The position numbers and the translations under genes were made by a program. Under the pieces are notes generated by a model. That model saw only the letters and a list, made by a program, of their open reading frames with translations. It ran no database searches and was not told where the DNA came from. A stretch of 64,000 bases of DNA, taken from Nigrospora sphaerica (Eukaryota > Ascomycota > Sordariomycetes > Amphisphaeriales > Apiosporaceae). The stretch spans positions 1,364,001 to 1,428,000 of the forward strand of contig JAGVVL010000009.1 of the NCBI GenBank assembly GCA_018287875.1, in the 5' to 3' direction. Within the stretch, counting starts at the first letter, position 1; every line of letters begins with the position of its first letter. Shown in pieces: positions 21,976-32,723 of the stretch.

Positions 21976-23385
21976 GATGGCGGTGGGGTGCGGGCAAGGA
22001 AGCTCGCACGGCGCGCAACGGGTGGTGATGGCGACGCAAAGTCGGACAGACGTGGTCGACTGGCAGCGTCGGGGGAGGGGCACAGGGCGATGGAGAGAGG
22101 GGGAGAGGGGAAGAAAGGAAGTAGAAGACGGGACGGCGTGGCAACCCCGGGTGCCGCGACGGGGGGGAAGTGGAGGGGAAGGATGGCGGCTAAGTAAACA
22201 GGATCAAGCCCGGAGGGTATCGAATGGATGAGGCTCTCGTGCCTCGACGCTCGGCTGAGGGGTTCCTTTCCGCGTACGCAGTCTGGAGTGGGTGAATGAA
22301 TGGATGGATTGGTTGGCAGGGCAGAGCAGCAAGACCCTGTAGCGGCAGCGGCAGCCTCAGCCTTAGTCCAGACCTGCCACCGAAAACTTGAACGACCTGA
22401 CCTCTCACGTACGGAGTAACGGACGGCTGGTCGTGACAAGCCCCACACTTTTCTTATCGCCGGCCCTTTTGCCAATCACCACACGCAATCGCTTACTCAT
22501 AGTCAGGAGTGCAACACCCCTTGGAATTCATCGTCTGCAAATGACTGCGTGGTGTGGTGCGGCCATTACAAGCCCTTGTATTACAGTCCTGGCCTTCGAC
22601 GGGAGTTTCGTACTATTGTTCTACTCGAGACGACAGAGACATGGGCTGCCCCATCCAACGCTTGCGAAACGCGGCGCTTTACCTACTTTGAACAGGCCCG
22701 TTTGCCCTACCCAAAGGACGACCTCCCTGCCGGCTGCAAGTACCTCGGGAACCTCATACTGCCTACATTGCCTCCACAGGTATTCAAATTCACCGACCTC
22801 GTGTTTGCAGTCGTAGTAAAGTGCTTCTCCGTATCCCGATACCGCCACTCCTGGTAACGGTTTTGCAGGGAGTACAGGCGACAGGCCGGGGCAAACTTTA
22901 CCCAATGGCCAAGCCAGTATGCGAGACGCCAGTAGACTAGCAAAGGCATGACGAGCCAAGCTTTTCAGCCAATGATTGGCTACCGACATGGTTACTGTAT
23001 GTTTGAATCAGTATTCGTGCCCTGCGAGATAGGGAGGGATGCGCGAAAAGGGCCAGGGCCACGGTGCTTTCAGAGAGAAGATTTAAGTCGACTTGCGTCC
23101 GGACCGAAGCAAGAAGAGCATGGTAAACCAAGCTCCACAGGCATGGCCAGACTTCCGTCTAAGGATGACGATAAAATAATTTCATCATGCAAACTGGGCA
23201 AGGGAAAAGTGGCTGAGGGAGACATCACACTGACCTTACTGACGAAGATGACTTGCGTATGAAGGCCTGTCGTACGTAGCTGCAAACGCATACAACTTGA
23301 GGGAGTAGCAGTACCGATACTCTGAAGAGCATCAAAGTTTCCGGGGCCCGTGCTCATGCAAGTCCCGCGGCGTGGGATGATGCCC
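21976..23385. other. cka1 upstream region
   Basis: 1.4 kb between the cka1 start codon and the 3' end of the next minus-strand gene. The first 500 bp (about 21980-22480) are strongly strand-biased (purine-rich on the plus strand, so pyrimidine-rich in the cka1 sense), as in fungal 5' leaders and core promoters. No supported gene. Confidence 0.45.
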
Positions 23386-24121
23386 TCAGTCATCATACGA
23401 AATCTTTCTTCTTTGTGCTGCTGGCCCGGCTAAGGAACCGGCCGCGTCCTGTGGGCTGTCTTCGTAGTCCAGACTGTCCATTCCGGCCTCTACCTTGTCC
23501 CATGTCCTCTTGCGAAGATCGGGCTTGACCGTTTTCTTGAACCAACCTTGGTCTCCGTGCTGGAGAGAGTCCGACCGAGGCTTGATTTTCTTCTTATTCC
23601 GCTTCTTTTTCTTCTTGCCTGCTTGTGGTGGCGGTTTGGGCGTGTCGGACTCGATCTCGCCGTCTTCGCTGCTTGATGCGTGTTCACGTGGTACAGCTTT
23701 CGTCGGCTGGAGCGGCGCAACTTCCATCACCGTCTCGTCTCTGGGCGGACCTTGAGCAGCCGCCTTCTCTCGGTCGCGCCGTTGTTGCTCGAGCTCAGAA
23801 TGTCTGAAAATGGCAATCTGTTCGTCCGTCAGGGTGCGCTTCACGCCATCCGAATAATAGCCCAAGTCGTCGTCATCCTCTTCTTCGAGAGCGTACTCGT
23901 TATTTGCGTCGTAGTGTTCATCGTCGATGGGTGCTGTCGGCTGCAGGAATTCTACGGAAAAGTGCTCAACCGAGGCGGTAGAGAAGTGCTCTGAGTGGAA
24001 GGCAGCGATTTCAGCCTGCAGCAGGTTAGACACCGGGCAGCCAAAAGCGAAAGAGCGCGGGCTGGCTTACTTGCGAAACTTCCGGTACGCGGATCCCTCG
24101 GGAATATGAAGCAGCCGCCAT
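23386..24121 (-). CDS. DUF3807-like nuclear acidic/basic protein
   Basis: Small fungal protein of unknown function resembling the DUF3807 family. Exons 24121-24071 and 24015-23386 encode 226 residues. The first exon starts MAAASYSRGIRVPEVSQ; its GTAAGC donor, CTAAC branch and CTGCAG acceptor are all good. The conserved core includes AEIAAFHSEHFSTASVEHFS and LGYYSDGVKRTLTDEQIAIF with RHSEIE-like helix. Then follow an acidic patch (EEEDDDDLG), a Lys-rich probable nuclear localisation signal (GKKKKKRNKKKIK) and a C-terminal KRTWDKVEAGMDSLDYED. The alternative upstream ATG at 24138 is out of frame with exon 2 after splicing, so 24121 is preferred. The family name is from memory; presence of a gene is well supported. 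Confidence 0.75.
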
Positions 24122-24727
24122 TTTTGGCTCGGCTAGCCATGTAGCAAGTTCTTTGCGCTGACCATTCGGAGGGGAGCTGAAGGATGTGGGAAAATCGTAA
24201 AAGCGCGGAAGGCGGAAGATGTTGCAGTCGCCGGGTAGGTAGCTCAAGCTATGCAAGTACGTACATACTTAGGTACAAAGTCCGTAAGCTAGAGAGACGG
24301 ATTGGAAGGACCCACACCTGCACCTGCCTCCGAGGGACGATTTATATCCTACCCACCTCAAGGTACATCTGTACAGGTACCTGCTTATTATATATATGCT
24401 CCAACAAAAATGCACAAAGATTGCATACAGTGCCTTTCTCCTCCTCACGAACAAGTGAAAAAATTGAAATGACAAGCACATATACTGGCATGCGCCGTAC
24501 TTCCATAGTGTTTCTACCACCAAGGCCAGTTGCTAGTAACTCTCGCCATCTCTCATCAATCCCGTAGCCTTCGTGTAGGCAATGCTCACGCAGGACGCTG
24601 GTTTGCTCTTGGAGACACTCCTCGCTGAACGCCATTAGTACCACGCGCGAGAGTAATAGTATCGATTACAGATGGTTTCTGGGTGGTCAGAGACCCTATC
24701 GACTGATACTGTATATTTTTAACATCC
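24122..24727. other. Intergenic, A/T-rich
   Basis: 606 bp between the start of the DUF3807-like gene and the 3' end of the next gene, both on the minus strand. The middle contains TATATATATGC near 24390 and other A/T-rich runs, suitable for promoter and polyadenylation signals. No gene seen. Confidence 0.4.
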
Positions 24728-25891
24728 TCAGATTTGCATGTGTGGCTGGTTCAGGAGCGCCAGAGCACTCTGGAAGGCGGTCACGACCTCGGTGACTGAA
24801 TACAGTTAGTAAATATATCACCTGTACTCCCTATGGTGTGCTTGCAACTCACGGTGGCTTTTCTTAACTTTCAGCTGTTCTTCCGAGAGGTTGACCCTTC
24901 TCTCACGCGTCACGCGACTGTGTTACAGTTAGCAAAATAGAATGAGTCTTGACTGGCCGTGAGACTTACCGCTTCATCGCTCGCTCATTATCGTGGCTCG
25001 ACGATGCTTCTGCCCAGACATGGAAATACTACATCAAATGCTATCAGTACGAACCGAGCTAGCTTTCGGCGCAACACATACCTGGACGAGTTGGTCAAAC
25101 TCCTTGAGGAGTTCCGTCTCTTTGTGGCTCGCTTCCTCCAAAGCTTGGTCATACCGCTTCTCAAATGCATCCCAGTCAAATTCGGCAATGTCACCTGCTT
25201 TGCTGGGCGAAGACTGGGTCGTTTTGCTAGGAAAAGGCTGACTTGGCTTGCTGGGAGAAGACTGCAGCGGTGCTTTCTGGCTCCTTTTTGGCTTGAGCTC
25301 GGGGGTCTGAGCTTGGTGACGGGAGTCAGATGCTCTTGACTTGGGCCGGTTTGGCTCCTCGGCGGTCTCGTCGGAAACCTTGGCTGAAGACCGACGAGCT
25401 TTGAACGGTGATTGTGTTCGTGAAGGTGTTGATGAACGAGGGACCTTGAGAGGTGACGTGCGAGAAGCCTTGATGGCTGATGAACGATGGGCCTTGACAG
25501 GCAAGTGGGATCGAACGGGTGATTGCCGTAGGGTCGTGCCGATTTTGGTTCCTTCGTCGCCGACATCATTGTCACTCTCTTCGTCGCTCTCCTCCGCTTC
25601 CTTCGTCTCTTCCTCGTCATCGTCGCTCTCTTCCTCCTCTTTTTCGTCCTCCCCTTCCTCTACGCCACCATCGTCGTCATCAGTGCTATTATCTTCTTCC
25701 TCATCTTCCTCTTCATCGTCGCTCATGTGCGTGTCGTCATTGGCTTCCTGGGTAGTGGCCGTGTCCTTCTCTTGGCTTGCCGACTGCTTGATGGGTGTTA
25801 CCTCCTCATTGTTTCCCAACGACTTGGACGTAGGAATAGAACCCGGCATGTTTGCGGCGGGTGATGCCCTTTGCTGCTCCCGAGCGGCCAT
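24728..25891 (-). CDS. Uncharacterised acidic, SP-repeat protein
   Basis: I do not recognise a named family. Four exons, 25891-25082, 25028-24970, 24917-24853 and 24795-24728, splice in consistent phase to 333 residues; each intron has good GT/AG ends. The N-terminal third has a long Asp/Glu tract (~residues 55-105), probably disordered. The middle is rich in Ser-Pro and Ser/Thr-Pro steps (SPVRS, TSPLKVP, SSPSKPSQP), so multiple CDK-type phosphorylation is possible. The C-terminal ~95 residues are predicted helical: FDWDAFEKRYDQALEEASHK, KEFDQLVQYFHVWAEASSS, LSEEQLKVKKS and TEVVTAFQSALALLNQ. The folded C-terminal part crosses three introns and would be missed by a single-frame scan. A nuclear role is likely from composition only. 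Confidence 0.72.
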
Positions 25892-26617
25892 GGCTGTATC
25901 CGCACGCCTATGCCGGTTGCTTCACAGTACACCACCTGCTGGTATTGACATCCATGTATTGTCGTGGCTAGGTTGGGGGCTAGCAGCTGAGCAGGAATCG
26001 CATGGCACGCTTGGTCATCCACGCGTGACTTGGGCAGGTTAACGATGTGACGGTTGTGAAATGCCCCGCGAGGACCTGGTCTTGTGACCACGCGCAGTTG
26101 ACGGAGGAAACCCCGAGTGACTACGTCGCGGAAAAGGGTGGCAGCCCAGTCTACGCGAGAAAAGCCATTGATCAATTCTATGACTGAGGGCCCTCGTCTG
26201 CTCCTTCCTGCCTGGTTGACTGTGGTCTCATTACCGAGTAATGCGATGGGTCGTTGGCATTAGTCCACTCCGCTCACGCGCTGCAAGGAACATGGGAGGC
26301 ATGGGAGCAGCCGCCCAGGCCTCCAGCTGATAAGGTTTCGGCCTCCAGCTGCAGCCTGCCGATAAGAATCCGCGGGTACACCCCCGTACCTTTCCGACGT
26401 CACAAGGTGCTCTGGTGTGCGCTCCTGGCCCTCAAACACATTAATATCCCCCAACATCTCGGTCCCTGCGATGTACGGATGCCCACGGATTTGACGGTTC
26501 GACCATGCTTGCACTATCCCGGCCCTCCAGGACCTCACGCAAGGCCCTCCTCTACTTACAGCAGTAGCGCCGCCCGAGACTCTTGACCGGTGCCCCGACG
26601 CACATACATCGACTTCC
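25892..26617. promoter_or_regulatory. Divergent upstream region of the acidic protein gene and atg14
   Basis: 726 bp between two divergent start codons. A CCTCCAGCTG string occurs twice at 26320-26350. No gene is supported, although open frames occur on both strands. Confidence 0.4.
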
Positions 26618-28204
26618 ATGGATCCGCCAACGCAGACGCAGCCCGTGGCCTGCGATGTCTGTCAGCGGCCGCACCACACCCAGCGCCTGCCCTTCTACTG
26701 CGCCGTGGACGCCCGCAACGCCCTCTACGACGGGCGCATCAAACACGCCACCGCCCTGATAGAGACGGCCGAGCTGGAGGAGAAAGTCAATGCCCTGTTC
26801 CTCGGTAGCCACCCGGACGCGGCAACAAATGCTTCAAACCGCCGCTCGCGCGCCTATGTGGACAACTGCCTGTCGGGAGACAGGACTGCCCGGGAAGAGA
26901 CGGAACAGATCATCGCAGCAGCTGAGGACCTCCGGCACATGGTGGATGCGGCCAAGAAGGAGATCGAAGAGCGCAAGGCCCGGATCGCCCGCCGCAAGGC
27001 CGACCTCGCCTCGGCCTCGCGGGGCGTCGCCCCTCGCAGGAACAGAGAGATGGAGGAGGCCAAGAAGGCCATCAAGATGATCAAGTACTCGTGGGACAGG
27101 GAGCACGAGGCCATGACGCACTATCGCGCCGCGTTGTGCACGGAGGTCGCCAAATTGTACAGACTACAGCGAGCCAAGCGGGCGAATCCCGTTCGCTTCG
27201 AATACAAGATTGGTGGCATTGAGGTTGTCGACCTACACCACATGAACAGCGCCCACCCTGAACACGTCTCCGCTTCCCTCGGCCATGTGGCTCATCTGCT
27301 ATGGCTTACTTCGCATTATCTCGCCGTCCGCCTGCCGGCTGAGATCACGCTGCCGCATAACGACTACCCGCGCCCTACTATCTTCTCTCTGAACTCGTCC
27401 TACCACCACGGCCAAGTGCCGTTTCCGGGATCATCACAGACGGCTCCCGACCCACTTGATCGTACCTACGGACATATACCCCACCCCCGGCCCCTTTTCC
27501 TAGACAAGCCCTTGTCCACCCTGGCCAAGGATGACCCCACCAACTATACCGCCTTCCTAGAAGGCGTCTGTCTGCTATCCTACAACATCGTCTGGCTCTG
27601 CCGCACCCAAGGCATTGCCGTCGGTGACAATAGCAACAGTTTCGACGACTTTTTATACCTCGGCCGCAACCTGTGGAGTCTCCTCATCGGCTCGTCCCTG
27701 CAGCGTGTCCAGCCCGGCCAGCCGCTGATCCCTGATGTCAGCGCGCCTTCCTCGGCCCGGAAGGGCAGCTCAGCTGGCCTGGGCGACGACGATCTGAGCA
27801 AGGCCACACCCCGGATGGGGCAGTGGTCTCACGGGGCTGCACATACGAACCTGGGCGGCGCCGTTGGTCTCGACTTCATCCGCTCCTTCCGATTGCCGAA
27901 CCCCATCAAGCTGGCGGACAAGCTGAAGGCGCGGCTGGTAAATGAAGCCCCCGCGCCCGAGTGGGAGCTTATCGAAGATGACGAGTTCGGACCGAATGAT
28001 CTTGACGACGGCGTATTGGTGGGTGGGACGCCTCAGTCCCGGGCCCGGGGGCCGCCGCGATTCGGTCTCGAGAGCTACATGAGCGTGGCGACTGTCAAAG
28101 GCGGCGCCTCTGGCGACAACTCACGAGTTCCGAGCGGCGCCGCTACCCCGGGGAAAGACAGGGAGAAGAATGTCAACGGCTGGACGAAGATAAAGCCCCG
28201 GTGA
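26618..28204 (+). CDS. atg14: Autophagy protein 14 (Atg14/UVRAG family)
   Basis: Autophagy-specific subunit that targets PI3-kinase complex I (Vps34, Vps15, Atg6, Atg14) to the pre-autophagosomal structure. Single exon of 528 residues. The N terminus carries the family's cysteine signature, CDVCQRPHHTQRLPFYC (residues ~12-28), followed by AVDARNALYDGRIKHA. Then come coiled-coil helices (~65-190, for example AAKKEIEERKARIARRKADL) and the Atg14/UVRAG core with IGGIEVVDLHHMNS, LGHVAHLLWLTSHYLAVRLP, HNDYPRPTIFSLNSSY, FLEGVCLLSYNIVWLCRTQG and FLYLGRNLWSLL. The C terminus is low complexity, ending WTKIKPR. Length fits filamentous fungal Atg14. Its partner gene atg6 lies 12 kb to the left. Confidence 0.92.
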   Translation: MDPPTQTQPVACDVCQRPHHTQRLPFYCAVDARNALYDGRIKHATALIETAELEEKVNALFLGSHPDAATNASNRRSRAYVDNCLSGDRTAREETEQIIAAAEDLRHMVDAAKKEIEERKARIARRKADLASASRGVAPRRNREMEEAKKAIKMIKYSWDREHEAMTHYRAALCTEVAKLYRLQRAKRANPVRFEYKIGGIEVVDLHHMNSAHPEHVSASLGHVAHLLWLTSHYLAVRLPAEITLPHNDYPRPTIFSLNSSYHHGQVPFPGSSQTAPDPLDRTYGHIPHPRPLFLDKPLSTLAKDDPTNYTAFLEGVCLLSYNIVWLCRTQGIAVGDNSNSFDDFLYLGRNLWSLLIGSSLQRVQPGQPLIPDVSAPSSARKGSSAGLGDDDLSKATPRMGQWSHGAAHTNLGGAVGLDFIRSFRLPNPIKLADKLKARLVNEAPAPEWELIEDDEFGPNDLDDGVLVGGTPQSRARGPPRFGLESYMSVATVKGGASGDNSRVPSGAATPGKDREKNVNGWTKIKPR

Positions 28205-28755
28205 GCTTCTGTCGCTCATCTAGATGTAGTACCAAATATGAAATACTCACGTGCTCTTGCAATGATGAGGCCACTTTTTGACGCATACCGCCACCGCGAC
28301 GTACTGCCCGCCGCAAGTTGGACACTTTGCTGAATCGAGGTCTTCACCCGATCCACATGTCAGTACAATGAGATGGCCAGGTAAGTGGGTTGTCAAAAGC
28401 CATACCGGGCAGGTTCCCATGTTGTGCATTCACTGTCGGTCTGGTGCGACGCGCTCTTGCGTCTTCGCCTTTGCGAGGCAGGTCGCACGAGGAGTTCACT
28501 TGCAGTGTGCAACTTCTCGTAACGTTCATGCCGTTCCTGGATTCAGTTCATCGGGCCAGCCAGTCAGTTTCCTAGACCCACAACCAAGCATCCATGGCAG
28601 TAATGATATAAGAAAATAGAGATACAACCACGAGAACACAGCAGCTGCTGGTTACAGCATTCCTTCCTCCATGTCCACACGGCCAACAGCACCAACCACG
28701 GCACAAGACCTGACATGCCCCTCTCTCTCTCTCTGTCTTTTCCTGTCGCGCTCGA
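28205..28755. other. Convergent 3' intergenic region
   Basis: 551 bp between the 3' ends of atg14 and the minus-strand membrane gene. A short CT-dinucleotide run (CTCTCTCTCTCTCTG) lies near 28720. Nothing else supported. Confidence 0.45.
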
Positions 28756-31319
28756 CTACTCCTCCTCGGAAATCTCGCGGCCACCGCTGTCGTATTCCAC
28801 CTGCCTCATCTCGGCGTTGGTAGACTTCCGGCGCCGGGGCGCGGCGGTCACCATGGGCGGGGCGCGGGGCACGGAGGTCGAGCTGATGGGCCCGTATCGG
28901 GGCTCTGGTGGAAAGGCGCATGCACGGTCAGTACACGCACGAGGGCTTCGGAACGAGAGGGGAACGGGGCGCGCGGGGAACAAGGGGACGGAAGGGCCAC
29001 TTACAATGCGGCACCGCCGCGGGCTGCCCGTAGTGGGCTATGGCCTTACCCTTGCGGTCCGACGGTTCAGCTTCTGCAGACTCCATCGTCGTCGGCGTCG
29101 CTGCCGTCGCTGCCGCCGTCTTTGGCGGCGGCTTCTTCCTGGACGCGGGCCCGCCCAGCGGCAGGTAGTTGACCTTGGTCTTGCGGTCCGACGAGTGGGG
29201 CGTCGTCTTGACAGTGAACTTGGTGGCGCCGGGCTTGACGGCCGCCGGTAGCAGGAAGGCCTTGGCGTCGTTATCGGCGTCGTCGTCACCGGCCTCCGGC
29301 TCGTCGTCCACCCGGCGCTTCAGATTGCGACGCAGGAGGGATCGGGGCTCGAGGATCCCGCGGCGCGGCGGCTTCAGGGGCACGGCCGTGAAGGTGAAGT
29401 CGTTGGTGCCGCCCTCGCCGCCAAAGACGAGCGCAGGTGCGGCCGCGGGCGGGTGGGCTTCCTTCACGGCCGTGTACGACGAGGGCCCCGCCGTCGTGTA
29501 TTCGGGCTGGGGCGTGGGCGTGTCGGGCGGCGAGAAGATGGGCGACGCGATTTCCGAGATGGTGGGCGTGCTCGGTCCCCAACTCCCCGGCGATGGCGGT
29601 GCGGAAGGGACGGGCAAACCGCCGTCGTGCCACGGCCCCTTGCCGATGGTGGAGTACGCTGGCGACGCTGAGTCCGAGTCCATGGCCTCGTCTTCGCTAG
29701 AGGGATCGCCATCAGAGGGCTCGTACGTGTCCATCTGTGGCTCGAAAGAGGCCCCGTCTTCCAAAAACCCCGGATGGGTCTCCAAGTCGTCGAAGCACGC
29801 ATCCATCTCCTCCTGGGTGGCCACGGCAGAACCGACCTCCGGAAAGAAAACCACCGCATTCTCCAGGTAAAGGGCTTCGGTAAATGCGTCTGGGATGGCC
29901 GTATCTGCCTCGGCTTCCTCGGGGCCCCACGAGTCGATTATAGGCTCGAAGGAAGTATTCTCGCCGGCGTAGAATGAGGGGATCTGTGTTTCGTACGAGA
30001 TCCCATGCTCTGGCCACTCAATTCCCGTATCCATGTCCTCCGGCATGGGGAGATACAGGTGCTCCGGCTCAGGCATTTTGGTGTCTACAGGCTCGGGAAA
30101 CTCAACCGTTTCAGGCGCAGTGAGCTTCATTTGCTCCGGCTCGGGGAGATCAATAGGCTCCGGCTCAGGCAGCTCCACGGGCTCGGTTTCGTGCAACTCC
30201 ATGGGCTCCGTCTCAACGAGCACTGTCTCCTGCTCTTGTGCCACACCCTCGGGCACAATGACCATTCTCTGGGCCTCCCCGTCCTCCGAATCCTCCTGAC
30301 ATGTGTCCTGACCAGGGGAGTCGGGCAGTGGCACGTTGCAAGGTGCCAGGACGGGCGATTCCGGCAGGGGGACCTCCCCTGGTGCCAGAGCAGGCGATTC
30401 TAGCAGTGGGACCTCCTCTAGCGCCAGCAAAGGAGAGTCTGGGAGGGGGACATCCCGGGGCTCCAGAATGAGGGAGATGGGTAGGGGAACATCTTGGGGC
30501 GCCAGGATGGGAGAGGCGGGTAAGGGTATGTCGTGGGGGTATAGGAGGGCAAGGTCTGAGAGGATTCGGCCGACGTATCCGCCCATTGCAAGTCCGGTTC
30601 CGACCGTCGTGGCTAGCAAGAAGACTGAAAAGACGATGAAACATCAGTAGAAATGTCCAATACCGGAAGGATTTTCCCAGCTAAGGAGATTAGCGAGGGT
30701 ATACATACGGGATCGTTGGCAAAAGGCCAGTGTCTGAAGGATATCTTCCGTGGGGGGGAGATTGGCTCCCAGTCTGAGGAGGAAGGGGAGACTGGGCGAT
30801 GCCGATGGAAACCGAGCAGGAGACGACGAAACGCTTGGTGGTGCTCCAGATTTCTTTGACAGAATCATCAAAGTGGTTGGTCGTTTTATCCCAAACCACG
30901 ATGAGAGGCGCAATGAAAATAAGGTAGTTCAAGTTACGCCACCAATCCGGCCCACCAACGAGCGACCAGACGGTCTCGGCGAGGAGGAAGAAGGATGCGA
31001 CGAGAAGTAGAGCAATCAGGGACCGCTGCTCAATCTATCTGTTGGGGAGCGCGTTCTGGCGGAGGGAGTTCAAGAACATGAGGTAGAAGAGCGCGAGGCC
31101 CATGGCCACAACCGAGAGAAGAAGCGAGGGGAGGTAAAGGACAAAGAGGTAAAAGATAGCAGGGACGAAACAGACGATCAGATCCTTTTCGTGAACGTGC
31201 AATGCCAGACCGGTCATGGCCCCAATGGCTGGGAGTACCTGACCCTCGGAGGGGACGATGGCCCAGACCAAGACGGTCATGAGCGCGAGGAAGGCGACGC
31301 GAAGGGTGAGGGCATTCAT
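28756..31319 (-). CDS. Multi-pass membrane protein with low-complexity tail, interrupted by in-frame UAG
   Basis: I do not recognise the family. The reading starts MNALTLRVAFLALMTV (31319) and runs through hydrophobic helices (VLVWAIVPSEGQ, LIVCFVPAIFYLFVLYL, LLLSVVAMGLALFYLMFL). It meets TAG at 31037-31035, then continues in the same frame with IEQRSLIALLLVASFFLLAE and NLNYLIFIAPLIV, which are more membrane helices. A frame change is needed before 30709; a 43-46 nt intron with a weak GTTTGG or GTGGTT donor and CAAAG acceptor would fit. Later exons are 30624-29050 and 28904-28756, with good splice sites (GTATGT/TTTCAG and GTAAGG/CACCAG). After the helix GTGLAMGGYVGRILSDLALL comes a 13-residue repeat tract, then Glu/Pro-rich sequence, ending REISEEE. 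It could be a gene needing UAG recoding or editing, a young pseudogene, or carry an assembly error. Confidence 0.55.
30308..30532 (-). repeat. 39-bp (13-residue) tandem repeat in coding sequence
   Basis: About six in-frame copies of a 13-residue unit of the form [D/E]VPLP[D/E]SP[L/V]LAP-x, for example DVPLPDSPLLALE and EVPLPESPVLAPG-like units. Copies are diverged at both DNA and protein level, so this is not a recent expansion. It follows directly after a membrane helix in the host protein. Confidence 0.85.
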
Positions 31320-32723
31320 GGTGATGAGATGCAACTCTGTTGCGGTAGTTCCAGGAGGGACGAAAACGAGGCAGAAAGGGCCGCGAGACGATGGGGGTAT
31401 GCGCGTGAAATGATGCGTTCGTGGATCCCGAGGTAAAACATAAGTAGGGGAAGGGATCTCCAGAACCAAAGACCAGGCAGGCAAACGAAACGTGATATAT
31501 GCAGCCCAGCGAGGTATTGTACCGTCCATATCAGGGAACTTGCTGCAAATAATCAAATAGGTACAGCTTCGGACCAACGAGGGAGCTTGGCCTCCTTGAA
31601 TTCGCCATATTTTCCCTCCCCTACCGGTCTATGGAGAGGTGCGGCAATGCAACAGGCAACCATTCTGGTCGGGCCTTGCATCTCGAGCATGACCATGTAC
31701 CTCCTCCGCTACCATGAAGATGAGCGAGAGGCTGTTGTGGACAGGCATATGGTCCAGCTGGGCAGCCTCATCACGCCGGCTGGCGTGGTGTACTCGCCGG
31801 TGAACGCCAGGGACGACTTTGGCTCAGGGAGCCGGGGACAGATCACCGCCGCCCGTACAGGATAATTCCAGTAGGCAAGTAGTGAAGCGGATGCCTTCGG
31901 TGCAGGCGATCCGCTGAATATCAGATGATTTGGTATATACGCTCAAGTGTCCACCCAACGCTCGCTATGGTCACTGGCTGTTTCCTGGGCCGGCACCGTA
32001 TCGGGCACGTAGATATATCCCAAGTGACGATGGAAAGATTATCTTCAGGCTCTACCATGTTGGGTGCAGATAAAATCGCCATTGTGTTGTTGAGTCCACT
32101 CGATTGTACCTGGCCAAGCGCGTAAACACTTGCCACCTGTTACGAAAGGGCCGCTGGTACGTCGTCAAACTGGGAGTTTTCCAGGCATACACATGGGCAG
32201 ACGCCATACGCCGTTGGAAACATACTCCGAAAAAAAAAAAACTAATGAGATAGCTATCGTCCGTCTACGAGAAACCTATATACCTCTATCTACCATCGAG
32301 TTCCGGCATTGCGGATGGCTGGGGGGCGTCCGGGAAGAAAGGCGTCAAGCCTTTTTTTCTCCTCGCACGCCCAGATAAGCCCTGCACTTCAGTCCCGAAG
32401 CAAGTTCGCCAGTAAATAATCCTACAAGCCCACCAGCAGCCAAGAGGGTTCGTACTTGCAAATACAACCCCGCGCAAGGGACAACAGATGAGGCCAGTAC
32501 GTGTGGTAGAAGCCGAGGTAGAACTCGCGGGCCGAATAAGATGGAAGATAGAATATTGTAGCCCTGAAAACCACATAATACAATACTCTGAAGTCGACGC
32601 TACAATGGGGGCGGTATACCTACAAACGCCCAAGAAACCCCCACCCACCCCGAAATTCCATGATGTTGATATCCATGTTCGTGACTCATGACCCCCGACT
32701 CCTTAACTCAAGCCAAACAAACC
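31320..32723. other. Intergenic region upstream of the membrane protein gene
   Basis: 1.4 kb between the membrane gene start and the spc7 stop codon (both minus). It contains an A run (CCGAAAAAAAAAAACT near 32230) and low-complexity stretches. A plus-strand open frame at 31587-31865 has no motif and is not called. Confidence 0.45.

Noticed and set aside
28960..29050. Apparent third in-frame stop in the membrane gene, created across a splice at GTAAGT (28989 region)
   Set aside because: An upstream donor (GTAAGG at 29049) joins the last exon in frame with no stop, so this one is explained by splicing.
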